Notes: generated from the sequence alone by a model not told the origin. Counted from the stretch's first letter, positions 42,545 through 52,203 are shown. The stretch: DNA of 64,000 nucleotides from Candidatus Saccharibacteria bacterium oral taxon 488 (GCA_013100805.1 CP040000.1:62001-126000), one strand, 5' to 3'. Made by a program: numbers and translations.

Positions 42545-44308
42545 ATGGCGCTACTGACGGATGATATGCAGGGAAAATTGATTGGCTTGCTGACGAGCGA
42601 GGGCTTGATTGAGCGGTCGGTTGTTAAGGAGGCGCAAAAGCGTGCCAGCGAGTCGGGTAAGCCGTTACTGTCACTATTGACCGAGGAGCACCTTTTGGAG
42701 AATGAATTATTGGTGCATGCGGTGGCGCAACTATCTGGTGTGCCGTATGTTAATCTCGCAAGCAGCGTGATTGAGCAGCACATCTTGAACCTACTGCCGG
42801 AGGATGTTGCCGAGCGATTTATGGCAGTACCACTGGCCGAGGTGCAGGGGCGCTTGGCGGTGGCGATGATTGATGCTAATAATGTCCAGGCGGTTGACTA
42901 CCTAGCAAATCGTATTCAGCGGCCGCTGAAGGTATTTATGGCCTCCGAAGAAAGCATCCGTCATGTCCTTGGTCAGTACAGAACAGACTTATCATCGGTC
43001 AATGAAGCAGCGGAAGACTCGCAGCGCGAAGCACTGGATGAGTCATCGCAGAACATCGTGACGATCGTTCAAGATTCACCGATCTCGCGGGCGCTTAGTA
43101 CGATCCTAGAGTATGCAGTAAAGAGCCATGCCTCGGACGTACACATTGAGCCATTAGAAAAGGCGTTGAAAATTCGCTGTCGTGTTGATGGCGTGTTGCG
43201 GGAAATTATGCAGCTACCAAAAAGTATCGAACCAGCGCTGGTCAGTCGCATTAAAATTCTATCAAATCTCAAAATTGATGAGCATCGAATTCCGCAGGAT
43301 GGCCAGTTTGCGGTCAATGTGGCCGGCAAGGACGTTGACCTGCGTATCGCGATTTCGCCGGTGGTGTGGGGAGAGCAGGTGGTGATTCGTCTGCTTGATA
43401 AGACAGGTAACTCGTTTGATTTGACTGATATGGGGTATGCTGGGCGCGCACTGAGGGCCATCCAAAAAGGCATCAAGCGGCCGAGCGGAATGATTTTGAC
43501 GTCTGGGCCGACCGGTTCAGGTAAGTCGACTAGTCTATATGCGCTGATCAAGGAAATCAAGGACGACTCGATCAATATTGTGACGCTGGAGGATCCGGTG
43601 GAGTACAAGATTGACGGCGTTAATCAGATCCAGGTGCATGCTGATGTTGGGCTGACCTTTGCATCGGGCTTACGGTCAATCCTCCGGCAGGATCCCGACG
43701 TGGTGATGGTCGGTGAAATCCGCGATACCGAGACAGCGAACTTGGCGGTGCAAGCGGCATTGACCGGACACTTAGTCTTCTCGACGCTGCATACCAATTC
43801 GGCGGCGGGTGTGCTGCCGCGGCTGCTGGATATGGGGATTGAACCGTTCTTGATCGCTAGTACCGTGAACACCATTATTGGTCAACGACTAGTCAGGCGG
43901 GTGGCGCCAAAGTATGATTCATATCAATCGTCACCACTTGAAACGGAGACTATTCAGTCAACGGTTGGCCACCTCCTGCCAAAAACCCAGGCTGACATAT
44001 CGACTGTTTCGCAGGATTTGGGCTACAAGGCCTTGCCATTATCTGGTCAAGCCGCTTATACTTTAGTCAGGGGCCGCGATATGCCGCAGACGCCGCAAGG
44101 TTACTCAGGACGATGTGGTTTGTACGAGGTGATGGATGTCACTGAGGAGATTCAAAACTTGATCGTCAAGCGGGCGACGAGCGCCGAGATTCAGCGGCTT
44201 GCCATTCAGCAGGGCATGATAACGATGCGTCAAGACGGTTATCTCAAGGCGCTCAGTGGCGTGACAACATTAGAGGAAGTAAATCGGGTAGCAGCCGATA
44301 CAGCATAA
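42545..44308 (+). CDS. pilB: Type IV pilus extension ATPase PilB
   Basis: PilB powers pilus extension. The N-terminal domain (MshEN type, 1-150) and the GspE core are present: Walker A GPTGSGKSTS, Asp box TLEDPVEYKIDG, Walker B RQDPDVVMVGEIRD and the His box LVFSTLHTNSAAG. The C-terminal zinc-binding Cys cluster usual in PilB/GspE is missing: the segment after RRVAPKY has no CxxC, and only one Cys is left in GYSGRCGLYEV. 587 residues. GGAGG lies 4 nt before the ATG. Confidence 0.95.
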   Translation: MALLTDDMQGKLIGLLTSEGLIERSVVKEAQKRASESGKPLLSLLTEEHLLENELLVHAVAQLSGVPYVNLASSVIEQHILNLLPEDVAERFMAVPLAEVQGRLAVAMIDANNVQAVDYLANRIQRPLKVFMASEESIRHVLGQYRTDLSSVNEAAEDSQREALDESSQNIVTIVQDSPISRALSTILEYAVKSHASDVHIEPLEKALKIRCRVDGVLREIMQLPKSIEPALVSRIKILSNLKIDEHRIPQDGQFAVNVAGKDVDLRIAISPVVWGEQVVIRLLDKTGNSFDLTDMGYAGRALRAIQKGIKRPSGMILTSGPTGSGKSTSLYALIKEIKDDSINIVTLEDPVEYKIDGVNQIQVHADVGLTFASGLRSILRQDPDVVMVGEIRDTETANLAVQAALTGHLVFSTLHTNSAAGVLPRLLDMGIEPFLIASTVNTIIGQRLVRRVAPKYDSYQSSPLETETIQSTVGHLLPKTQADISTVSQDLGYKALPLSGQAAYTLVRGRDMPQTPQGYSGRCGLYEVMDVTEEIQNLIVKRATSAEIQRLAIQQGMITMRQDGYLKALSGVTTLEEVNRVAADTA

Positions 44309-44326
44309 AAGAAAAGGGGGACGATT

Positions 44327-45397
44327 ATGAACAATCAAGAATTACGCATCGAGATTTTACTAGAAGAGGTGGTTAAAAAGCGGGCCTCAGACCTTCACAT
44401 TCAAGTGGGCTTGCCACCGATGCTGCGTATTGACGGAACGTTGGTCGCAGCAACGGGCACGCAGTCGCTTGATGAGGCGACCGTGGAGCGGCTGGTATTT
44501 CAGATTCTTGATGAGGATCAGCGGCAAATTTTGCTCAAAGATAAGGAGTTTGATTTTTCGTTTGCGTTCGGTACGCTGGGGCGATTTCGGGTGAATGCCT
44601 TTCATGAGAGGGGTAACTTGGCAGCGGCGCTACGCTTAATTCCCAACGAGATTAAGACTGCGCAGGAGCTGGGCATGCCGCCGATTGTCAATACATTTGC
44701 TGATTTCCCACGCGGGTTGGTGTTGGTGACGGGGCCGACCGGCTCTGGTAAATCGACGACGCTGGCGGCTCTGGTCGATAAAATTAATACCGAAAAGTCG
44801 CAGCATATCATCACTATTGAAGACCCGATCGAATTTACGCATAAGTCAAAAAAATCGGTGGTGGTGCAGCGCGAGGTTCATTATGACACCTATTCGTTCT
44901 CAGCGGCGCTGCGCTCTAGCCTGCGCCAAGACCCAGACGTGGTGCTGATCGGCGAGATGCGCGACCTCGAGACAATCTCGGCGGCGATTACCATTGCCGA
45001 GACCGGGCACTTGGTATTTGCGACACTGCACACCAACTCGGCGGCGCAGTCGATTGACCGTATGATCGACGTCTTTCCGCCGCACCAACAGCCGCAAATT
45101 CGGGCGCAGCTATCGAACATCCTGATGGCAATTTGTTCGCAGAGGCTGGTGCCGTCTATCGGTGGCGGTCGGGTGGTGGCGGCCGAGATCATGATTGCTA
45201 ATCCAGCGGTGCGTAACATTATTCGCGAGGGCAAGAGCCATCAGCTGGATGCTGTCATCCAGACGGGCGCTGATCAGGGTATGCAGACCATGGATCGGAC
45301 GCTGGTAAATCTGGTACAAAACGGTACGATTACCTATGATAGTGCCCGTGAGTTTGCGGTTGATCTAGCGGAGTTTGAGCGGCTTATCAGGGGATAG
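44327..45397 (+). CDS. pilT: Type IV pilus retraction ATPase PilT
   Basis: PilT depolymerises pili and so drives twitching movement and DNA uptake. The N-terminal PAS-like domain (KKRASDLHIQVGLPPMLRIDG), Walker A GPTGSGKSTT, Asp box ITIEDPIEFTH, Walker B RQDPDVVLIGEMRD and the His box FATLHTNSA are present, plus the AIRNLIRE-type motif (RNIIREGKSHQ) required for retraction. 356 residues. Ribosome site GGGGG before the ATG. Having both PilB and PilT implies dynamic, retractable pili. Confidence 0.96.
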   Translation: MNNQELRIEILLEEVVKKRASDLHIQVGLPPMLRIDGTLVAATGTQSLDEATVERLVFQILDEDQRQILLKDKEFDFSFAFGTLGRFRVNAFHERGNLAAALRLIPNEIKTAQELGMPPIVNTFADFPRGLVLVTGPTGSGKSTTLAALVDKINTEKSQHIITIEDPIEFTHKSKKSVVVQREVHYDTYSFSAALRSSLRQDPDVVLIGEMRDLETISAAITIAETGHLVFATLHTNSAAQSIDRMIDVFPPHQQPQIRAQLSNILMAICSQRLVPSIGGGRVVAAEIMIANPAVRNIIREGKSHQLDAVIQTGADQGMQTMDRTLVNLVQNGTITYDSAREFAVDLAEFERLIRG

Positions 45398-45400
45398 CGC

Positions 45401-46612
45401 ATGAAAAAATATTACTATGAGGCCAGGGATTCAGCCACGCAAAAGATTACCAAGTCGGTTGTGCAGGCTGAGAGCGAGGTTGCCGCGGCGAAGCTATTGA
45501 GCGCTCAGGGCTTCGTGCCGCTGAAAATTGAGCTTCAAGATGAGCGTGAGGGCTTCTTTCAGCGATTGTCAAATAAAATATCGTCCAAGGACAAGATCGT
45601 TTTTACGCGGCAGCTAGCGACGTTGATTGGTGCGGGGTTGCCGCTGGCGCAGAGCATGCATACCGTGCTGGAGCAAACGCAAAACAAGCAGATGCAGAGT
45701 ATCATTCAGGAGATAATTTCTGATATTGAGGGCGGTCGGCAACTATCAAGCGCGTTCGAGAAACATCCAGAAGTATTTGACAATGTATACGTAGCGTTGG
45801 TGGCAGCTGGTGAGGCGTCAGGAACGTTGGACGAAGCGCTTAAGCGCATCGCGTCGCAGCAAGAAAAAGATGCAGCGATGCTTAGCAAAGTGCGTGGCGC
45901 CATGGTCTATCCGGCGATTGTGCTGTTGGTGATCATCGCGGTAGTGGTGTTCATGCTCGTGATGGTAGTGCCGCAGGTCGAAGGACTGTATGGCAGCTTA
46001 CACAAAGAGCTACCGTTCACAACGAAGGCCATGGTCAGCGTCGCTGGTTTTTTGGCGCAGTTTTGGTGGGCGTTGGTGATTTTACTTGGCATCGGTTTAT
46101 ATTTCTTTCAGCAGTATCTCAAAACCGAGGCTGGTATTCGCGCTAAAGATACGTTCAAGCTGAACATACCAGTGTTTGACGCCATGTTCCGCAAGCTGTA
46201 CATGGCTCGCTTTACTCGTACCGGTCAAACGCTCCTTAATAGCGGAGTGGCGATGCTGGACATGTTGCGCATCACTGCTCGGGCAGTCAATAATTCAGTT
46301 ATCCGTCAAGGTATTGAGCATGCTAGCGAAAAGGTGAAGGGCGGCAAGGCGCTGTCAGTGTCCTTAAAAAATGAGGATTATATCTTGCCGATGGTGCCGC
46401 AGATGATCAAGATTGGCGAACAGTCGGGTAAGATTGATGAGATGATGGGCAAGTGCGCGCAGATTTACGAAGAAGAGCTGGATGAGGAGATCAAGGCGAT
46501 CACGACGACCATTGAACCAGTGCTGATGGTGGTCTTGGCGGTCGTGGCCGGCGTGATGGTGGGTGCAATAATCTTTCCAATTTATAATCTGGTCGGAGAT
46601 ATTAGCCTCTAG
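45401..46612 (+). CDS. pilC: Type IV pilus inner-membrane platform protein PilC
   Basis: PilC is the polytopic platform on which pilin is assembled. The sequence has two GspF repeats (VFTRQLATLIGAGLPLAQSMHTVLEQ and ARFTRTGQTLLNSGVAMLDML) and three hydrophobic helices (about 175-195, 220-245 and 375-400). 403 residues, the usual size. It starts 3 nt after pilT and ends the motor part of the operon. Confidence 0.96.
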   Translation: MKKYYYEARDSATQKITKSVVQAESEVAAAKLLSAQGFVPLKIELQDEREGFFQRLSNKISSKDKIVFTRQLATLIGAGLPLAQSMHTVLEQTQNKQMQSIIQEIISDIEGGRQLSSAFEKHPEVFDNVYVALVAAGEASGTLDEALKRIASQQEKDAAMLSKVRGAMVYPAIVLLVIIAVVVFMLVMVVPQVEGLYGSLHKELPFTTKAMVSVAGFLAQFWWALVILLGIGLYFFQQYLKTEAGIRAKDTFKLNIPVFDAMFRKLYMARFTRTGQTLLNSGVAMLDMLRITARAVNNSVIRQGIEHASEKVKGGKALSVSLKNEDYILPMVPQMIKIGEQSGKIDEMMGKCAQIYEEELDEEIKAITTTIEPVLMVVLAVVAGVMVGAIIFPIYNLVGDISL

Positions 46613-46677
46613 ACAATCCATAAGCAGTACGGTACAATAACGAAAGAAAGTTAAGTCACAGAAAGGTGGGCAACTTC

Positions 46678-47151
46678 ATGGCTCAGCAAAAAGCAAATCG
46701 AGGGTTTACAATTATTGAAGTCGTGTTGGTGCTGGCGATCGCCGGACTGATATTTTTGATGGTATTCTTGGCGTGGCCGGCCTTGCAGCGCAGCCAGCGC
46801 GACACACAACGACGCAGTGACGTGACTCGGTTCGTCTCGCAGGTGAATAGTTATGCAACAAATAACAAGGGAAGCATCCCGAAAACCGATACGGGGTCGA
46901 TCAATAGTTTCCTCGATTCGTATATGAAGCGTGGCAACGGTGAATTCAAGGATCCGCAGACAGGCAACAATTACAGCGTGGTAACTGGCGTCGCCCAACA
47001 GGGTTCGGCAACGACCGAGAAGATGGTCTATGCCACGAGCGCTCAATGTGATGGCGAAAATATTGTTGCCAAAAGTGGTTCGCCGCGCTCGTTTGCCGTC
47101 AAGGTGCAGCTGGAAGGAAGCGGTGCGTTTTGTAAAGACAACCAAAACTAA
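46678..47151 (+). CDS. Type IV pilin, probable major pilin
   Basis: The prepilin signature is NRG-FTIIEVVLVLAIAGLIFLMV, with Gly at -1 and Glu at +5. The 158-residue protein has two Cys near the C-terminus (AQCDGE, AFCKDN) forming a probable D-loop. It lies between pilC and pilD with its own promoter (TACAAT at 46633-46638), a ribosome site and a terminator, so it can be expressed separately and strongly; this supports a major-pilin role. The ATG at 46678 was chosen over a GTG at 46666 on spacing from GAAAGGTGG. Confidence 0.9.
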   Translation: MAQQKANRGFTIIEVVLVLAIAGLIFLMVFLAWPALQRSQRDTQRRSDVTRFVSQVNSYATNNKGSIPKTDTGSINSFLDSYMKRGNGEFKDPQTGNNYSVVTGVAQQGSATTEKMVYATSAQCDGENIVAKSGSPRSFAVKVQLEGSGAFCKDNQN

Positions 47152-47171
47152 CCAGAGACAACGAATTATTG

Positions 47172-47203
47172 GCAGCCTTCTACTATCAGGGGGCTGCTTT
47201 TTT
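47172..47203 (+). terminator. Terminator after the pilin gene
   Basis: GCAGCC / GGCTGC (47172-47177, 47192-47197) followed by six T. It separates the pilin from pilD. Confidence 0.85.
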
Positions 47204-47229
47204 CATGATTTCTTGTTACCATTAACAGT

Positions 47230-48096
47230 ATGATGGTAGTGACAATACTGGTGGGTGTAGCGATTCTTGGCGCAGTGATGGGAAGTTTTATCGGTGCTCA
47301 GGTGTGGCGAGTCCGTGCTCGGCAGCTCGTTGAAGACAAGCAGGCCGGCGAACCGGTTGATACGCTGGAACTCCGCCGCCTGAAGCTGCTGCTCAAACCT
47401 CTCAAGAAAGATCGATCGCAGTGTCTTTCCTGTGGGCACGAGCTACGCTGGTATGATTTGCTGCCAGTGGTGAGCTGGCTGGCTGCTAGAGGTCGCTGTC
47501 GGTATTGCCAGGCACCGATTGGCTGGATGGAGCTGGGGCTCGAAGTGGCGATGGCCGGGCTGTTTACAGTGGTGACGTGGCATGGCATGATGACGTTTAC
47601 GGCGCCACTAATGATAACGAAGGTCGCGATTATGCTGATGGGGCTATCATATCTAGCGTTCCTGTTCGTGTATGACAAGCGGTGGTTTTTGCTTCCGGAC
47701 GTGGCGAATTGGCCGTTCGTGATATTGGGAGCACTATTTGCTGGGATTCATGTGGCGACTGGTCAGCTACCGGGCGGAGTGCTGGGGTTGATAGCGGCGG
47801 TTGTTATCCTCAGTGGCGTGTACGTATTGCTCTACGTCGTGTCGAGTGGTCGCTGGATAGGGTTCGGTGATGTCAAGCTGACGCTCGGTCTCGCCCTCTT
47901 TTTAATGGATTGGCGACTAGCATTTCTCGCGCTGTTTCTGGCAAATTTACTCGGCACGCTACTGGTACTGCCGGGGATGCTTCGAGGCACAGTGCAGCGT
48001 GGAGCACGAATCCCATTCGGACCGCTACTAATCGTTGGCTTTCTTATTTCGTGGTTTTTTGGTGCCAGGATCGTGGATTGGCTTATCGTGATTTGA
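47230..48096 (+). CDS. pilD: Prepilin peptidase/N-methyltransferase PilD
   Basis: PilD cleaves prepilin leaders and methylates the new N-terminus. The zinc domain has two CxxC pairs (SQCLSCGHEL, RCRYCQAP), the first catalytic Asp is at YDKRWFLLPD and the second in GFGDVKLTLG. Seven to eight membrane helices. 288 residues. It should process the pilin and minor pilins around it and the distant pilin at 18049. It keeps its zinc cysteines, unlike DnaG and PilB of this window. Confidence 0.95.
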   Translation: MMVVTILVGVAILGAVMGSFIGAQVWRVRARQLVEDKQAGEPVDTLELRRLKLLLKPLKKDRSQCLSCGHELRWYDLLPVVSWLAARGRCRYCQAPIGWMELGLEVAMAGLFTVVTWHGMMTFTAPLMITKVAIMLMGLSYLAFLFVYDKRWFLLPDVANWPFVILGALFAGIHVATGQLPGGVLGLIAAVVILSGVYVLLYVVSSGRWIGFGDVKLTLGLALFLMDWRLAFLALFLANLLGTLLVLPGMLRGTVQRGARIPFGPLLIVGFLISWFFGARIVDWLIVI

Positions 48097-48123
48097 TAGT
48101 GCTTATGCTATAATAATGAGCAT

Positions 48124-48861
48124 ATGAAGCGGTGGCAATCCGGGTTTACAATCGTTGAAGTGGTGTTGTTCTTGGCGATCACTGGCCTGTTGACCGTTGG
48201 CTTGTTAGCTGGCGTGAGTGCTGCACTGCGCCAACAACAATATCATGACGCTGTTCAATCGTTCGCCGGCTTTATTCGTGATCAGTATAGCCGAGTGATT
48301 AGTATTGAGAATGATCGGGGCGATCGCGACACATGTCCTGTTAAAGGTGCAACAAACGATGGAGCTCGGGGCCAGTCGAATTGCGTTGTCGTTGGTCGTT
48401 ATGTCAAGTCGACGAATTCCGAGGCACGTTCATTTACCACCTATCCGCTGTACGCTCTGAAACGCTCGGGAGTGTGGACGTATAGTTACAGTGAGAGTGA
48501 GGCAAATACCTATACGGTTGGCTGGGGCGCGCAGGTGCGCTCACTCACGGTAACCAATACCATTGGTAGAGAACTGGCTTTGTTAATATACCGCGATCCA
48601 GATAGCGGGCAGGTTATCGTACGCACGAATGATGCGCCGTATTCACCAGCTAATATTAATAATTTTATTCGCAATATGCAGCCGAATGGCGGTATGTATA
48701 CGGCCGATTTACAGCTGCGGCAGCGAGAGTTTTGTATCTATGATACTGGCTGGTCAGTTGGCCAGAGGCTGTCAGTCTTTTTGGGAGCAAAGGCTGGCTC
48801 GAGCGAGGCCGTGACGGTTGGTCATGCGACAAAGGGGTGCGATAATGAAGCGACGGCATAG
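48124..48861 (+). CDS. Minor pilin-like protein
   Basis: Prepilin signature SGFTIVEVVLFLAITGLLTVGLL, 245 residues, with Cys pairs in DTCPVKG, SNCVVV and REFCIY. The globular part is larger than in the major pilin. It is the first of four tandem minor-pilin genes. TGC-TATAAT (48106-48114) ends 9 nt before the ATG. By order it may be FimU/GspH-like. Confidence 0.85.
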   Translation: MKRWQSGFTIVEVVLFLAITGLLTVGLLAGVSAALRQQQYHDAVQSFAGFIRDQYSRVISIENDRGDRDTCPVKGATNDGARGQSNCVVVGRYVKSTNSEARSFTTYPLYALKRSGVWTYSYSESEANTYTVGWGAQVRSLTVTNTIGRELALLIYRDPDSGQVIVRTNDAPYSPANINNFIRNMQPNGGMYTADLQLRQREFCIYDTGWSVGQRLSVFLGAKAGSSEAVTVGHATKGCDNEATA

Positions 48862-49405
48862 CGCGCAGGGTGATACGATCATCGAAGTAGTCATGGCAGT
48901 AGCGATGTTTAGCATGCTGGCGATCGGCATCATGGCACTTATGAACAGCGGTATTGCTATGGCGCAGCGATCATTAGAGTTGACGCTTGTGCGGCAACAG
49001 ATTGATAGTCAAGCAGAAATGCTGCGCTACATTCACAACAAGTCATCTCAAGCCGGCAGCTCATTTGCTACCCTCTGGGACGCGATGAAAGGTCGGACTA
49101 TTGACCACGCCAATTCGCTACTGAATGTTAATCGATGTCCAGAGGCAATGCCGAGTGGGGGATTTGCACTAGCGCCCAGCAAAAATACCTTTCAGTTGAT
49201 TACTAATAAGTATGAATTATCGCCGACATATGCCAAGATTTCAACTGCCCGAAATCCAATTTCTTTAGGTATTTCAATTCAGCTGGTGCGTGTTGAAGGT
49301 GGCCGCGCCTATGATGCGTACATTCAGGCCTGCTGGATGAGTGTGGGGACTGACCGGCCAATGACCACGGGGACGATTGTGAGGATGTATGACACAGCGG
49401 TATAG
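48845..49405 (+). CDS. Minor pilin-like protein
   Basis: The N-terminus QGDTIIEVVMAVAMFSMLAIGIMAL is a prepilin signal with Asp in place of Phe at +1. 186 residues, with Cys in NRCPEA and QACWMS. The ATG at 48845 lies inside the end of the upstream gene and has AAAGGGG 8 nt before it. Position suggests PilV/GspI type. Confidence 0.82.
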   Translation: MKRRHSAQGDTIIEVVMAVAMFSMLAIGIMALMNSGIAMAQRSLELTLVRQQIDSQAEMLRYIHNKSSQAGSSFATLWDAMKGRTIDHANSLLNVNRCPEAMPSGGFALAPSKNTFQLITNKYELSPTYAKISTARNPISLGISIQLVRVEGGRAYDAYIQACWMSVGTDRPMTTGTIVRMYDTAV

Positions 49406-50123
49406 ACGATACGGGTTTACCTTGATTGAACTGATGCTGGCGATGGCATTTGTGTCGGTGTTGCTGCTGGCGATTGCTACGATAGCGATCCAGGCTGGCA
49501 AGCTGTATAATCGAGGTCTCACGCTCAAAAGTATCAATCAGTCCGGCCGCGAAATTAGCGATAGCTTGCGGCGCGACTTTTTGCAGGCTAATGCCGGCAA
49601 GATAAGTGGTAATGCTAGTTCGGCCGTTGTCATGGTGCAGGCGGGGGGTGCCGATCGGAGCGGCCGACTGTGCCTAGGTGACTATTCATATGTCTGGAAT
49701 GTGCCAAAGGTTGTCTCTGGAGAAGTGAAGTCCGGCGCGGGTATTATTACCGAGGTTGGCGGGCCGCATTCTGGTCGTCCGATTAATTTTGCTCGAGTGA
49801 TTGACCCAGATGGCATGCTGTGCCAAAAAAATGAAACAACGGGGGCGTATATGTCAACGGTCGCGACGGATAAGGTGACGCATCTTCTCAAGCCAGCTGG
49901 GTCGAATGATGTGGTGCTGGCAATTCATCAAATGAAAGCAGCGCGAGTGGTAGGTGATAGCGGGGCAGACAGTCTGTATCGTTTGGAATTTGTCCTTGGA
50001 ACCAGTCAGCTTGAGGCGGTCAATACAGCTAACGGCACCTGTAAGCCACCGGCGGATAACAGTGAGAATCTCGACTTTTGCGCAATAAATAGCTTTGAGA
50101 TGATTGTGAGGACAAATGGATAA
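49389..50123 (+). CDS. Minor pilin-like protein
   Basis: Prepilin signature YGFTLIELMLAMAFVSVLLLAIATI (Gly at -1, Glu at +5), 244 residues with several Cys. It overlaps the upstream gene by 17 bp. Size, order and sequence of the helix match PilW/GspJ-type minor pilins, which form the priming tip complex. Confidence 0.85.
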   Translation: MTQRYRRYGFTLIELMLAMAFVSVLLLAIATIAIQAGKLYNRGLTLKSINQSGREISDSLRRDFLQANAGKISGNASSAVVMVQAGGADRSGRLCLGDYSYVWNVPKVVSGEVKSGAGIITEVGGPHSGRPINFARVIDPDGMLCQKNETTGAYMSTVATDKVTHLLKPAGSNDVVLAIHQMKAARVVGDSGADSLYRLEFVLGTSQLEAVNTANGTCKPPADNSENLDFCAINSFEMIVRTNG

Positions 50124-51270
50124 AATAGCGAGAAATAATCAATTAGGCGCGGTGTCGTTATTTGCAGTGATCTTTGCGACGCTATTACTAACGGTTTTGA
50201 TGCTCGGCTTCATGCGGCTCATAATGGTTGATCAGCGACAGGCCCTGAATAATGAGCTGTCACAAAGTGCGTACGATGCGGCCCTGTCCGGTGTTGAAGA
50301 CGCCAAGCGAGTCGTGCGTGCCTGTCAAAAAGGAGATAACGGCGGTAAGGCTTGCGAGCAGTTACGACTGCCTAATGACTGCAAAGTGGTCGCACGTGCG
50401 GGTGTTGCCGGTAATGTGACCGCTAACGAGACACTGATTCAGTCACGTCGCTCAGGGGATGGTAAAGAATTTAACCAAGCCTATACCTGTGTCAATATTA
50501 CGATGGATACGGAAGATTTCCTGGTAAGCATACCCGAAGGATCATCTCGTCTCGTACCACTGAAAGCCAAAGCTGAATTTAATAAAATTATCCTCGAGTG
50601 GTTTACTAAAGAGGATGCGAATGGTAACGTGGCTGCTGGACGAGTAAAGAATGCTGCTTCGGCGTCAACTTCGCTGCCGGCGTACAGCGACTGGGATGAG
50701 TCGCCGTCTCGTCCTGCACCCGCGCTATTACGCACTCAGATGATTTTTCCAGGTGATACATTCGACCTTGCTAGTCTTGATAGCTCTCGTGTTGCGACGA
50801 TGTTCCTTTATCCACGGACGCTGAGTGTTCCCGGGCCGACGAACGGAGGTGTATCGGCAATTAATCTACCGCGAGCGGGCGGTGGTGGGCAATTTAACAA
50901 TGCTCCGACACCGGTGAGCTGTTCTCCGGATTTTGCTAATAGTGGCTATTCGTGCCGAGCCACAATTGATATATCGCCTGTTACAGTCGCCGCCAGCGTT
51001 AATTCATTCTTGCGTCTGACACCGCTATATCGCATGTCACACGTGCGAATTGCCCTATATAATGGTGCAGAACCGGTCAAGTTTGATGGTGTTCAGCCGG
51101 CGGTCGATGCGACTGGTCGTGCCAGTAATGTGTTTCGACGGGTTGAGGCGCGTCTCCAGATAGGTGACGATTTCCCGTATCCTGAAAATGCTATTGACCT
51201 TGAGAACAGCCTCTGTAAAGACTTTTCGGTGACCGAAGGCGGCGTAACGCCGGGTAACTGTCGGCCGTAG
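50116..51270 (+). CDS. PilX-like minor pilin or tip protein
   Basis: The N-terminus GAVSLFAVIFATLLLTVLMLG lacks the +5 Glu, as in PilX/GspK proteins, and is followed by a helix (ALNNELSQSAYDAALSGVEDA) typical of PilX. The 384-residue protein has a large external domain with several Cys. It overlaps the upstream gene by 8 bp and ends the minor pilin set. The missing Glu is normal for the tip subunit, which does not need to dock behind another pilin. Confidence 0.8.
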   Translation: MDKIARNNQLGAVSLFAVIFATLLLTVLMLGFMRLIMVDQRQALNNELSQSAYDAALSGVEDAKRVVRACQKGDNGGKACEQLRLPNDCKVVARAGVAGNVTANETLIQSRRSGDGKEFNQAYTCVNITMDTEDFLVSIPEGSSRLVPLKAKAEFNKIILEWFTKEDANGNVAAGRVKNAASASTSLPAYSDWDESPSRPAPALLRTQMIFPGDTFDLASLDSSRVATMFLYPRTLSVPGPTNGGVSAINLPRAGGGGQFNNAPTPVSCSPDFANSGYSCRATIDISPVTVAASVNSFLRLTPLYRMSHVRIALYNGAEPVKFDGVQPAVDATGRASNVFRRVEARLQIGDDFPYPENAIDLENSLCKDFSVTEGGVTPGNCRP

Positions 51271-51282
51271 TGTCTTAGGGAC

Positions 51283-52203
51283 CTATCTCGTATCACTGTG
51301 AAAGCGTTCGTGGACGTCTTTGAGGTGCTGGTCGGTGACGTGTGTGTAAATCTGGGTCGTGGCGATATTGCTATGACCAAGCATTGATTGTACCGCCCGT
51401 AGGTCCGCTCCATTCATCAGAAGGTCGGTGGCAAAGCTATGACGCATAGTGTGCGGACTAACGTGTTTGGTGATGCCAGCAAGTCGGGCATAGTGCGATA
51501 CCATCCGCTGGATCGAGCGAGCACTCAGCCGACGATAATCGCCAGAAACTGAAGGCTTTGCTAGGCGCCTGCTATAGCTGATGAATAGAGCCGGCAAGCT
51601 GTCACTTCGCGCATCAAGGTAATTTTTGACGTGCTCGGCAGCGGACATTGAAACGAATATCGGCCGGTCTTTCTGGCCCTTGCCGCGCACCATAAACTCG
51701 CGTCGAGCGAGATTGATGTGGTCACGGTTCAAGCTAACAAGTTCCGACACGCGCAGTCCGCTCGAAAACAAAAGCTCAATGATTGCTCGGTCGCGAAGGC
51801 CCGGTTCATTGTCCAGGGGGATCTGCTCGATTAGTCGTACCACCTCGTCGTAGTGAAGAAATGTGACTTGTTTGCGAACGGTTTTTGGTAGGGTAATCTT
51901 GTCGGCTGCCAGTGATGAGATATCCCGTTGTGATAAATACGTCAATAATCCGCGTAGAGCGATCAAGTGATAATTTTGTGTAATTAACAACAATTCTTCA
52001 CCGGTGTTGCTATTTTTATAACGGTTTAACCAGAGGCGATACTTACGAATTGTCTCTGATGTTATTTTTGCAACATTAATATCACCAGCAAAATCAATGA
52101 AGCGTTCAAGGTATAATTTGTAGTTCTCAATGGTGCGAGGACTACGGCCACCCTCAACTTCTAGGTGCTCCAGGAAATCTGCTAATGCTTCGGAGAAATA
52201 CAT
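51283..52203 (-). CDS. xer: Tyrosine recombinase XerC/XerD
   Basis: This recombinase resolves chromosome dimers, normally activated by FtsK (27274). The N-terminal SAM-like domain (FSEALADFLEHLEVEGGRSP) and the catalytic domain with SSGLRVSELVSLN (Arg I), HTMRHSFATDLLMNG (His and Arg), LGHSNIATTQIYTH (His/Trp position and the Tyr nucleophile) are present. 306 residues. TGT-TAAAAT (complement of 52210-52218) ends 6 nt before the ATG. Only one Xer gene is visible here, and no transposon or integrase context surrounds it, so a housekeeping role is likely. Confidence 0.93.
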   Translation of the reverse strand: MYFSEALADFLEHLEVEGGRSPRTIENYKLYLERFIDFAGDINVAKITSETIRKYRLWLNRYKNSNTGEELLLITQNYHLIALRGLLTYLSQRDISSLAADKITLPKTVRKQVTFLHYDEVVRLIEQIPLDNEPGLRDRAIIELLFSSGLRVSELVSLNRDHINLARREFMVRGKGQKDRPIFVSMSAAEHVKNYLDARSDSLPALFISYSRRLAKPSVSGDYRRLSARSIQRMVSHYARLAGITKHVSPHTMRHSFATDLLMNGADLRAVQSMLGHSNIATTQIYTHVTDQHLKDVHERFHSDTR

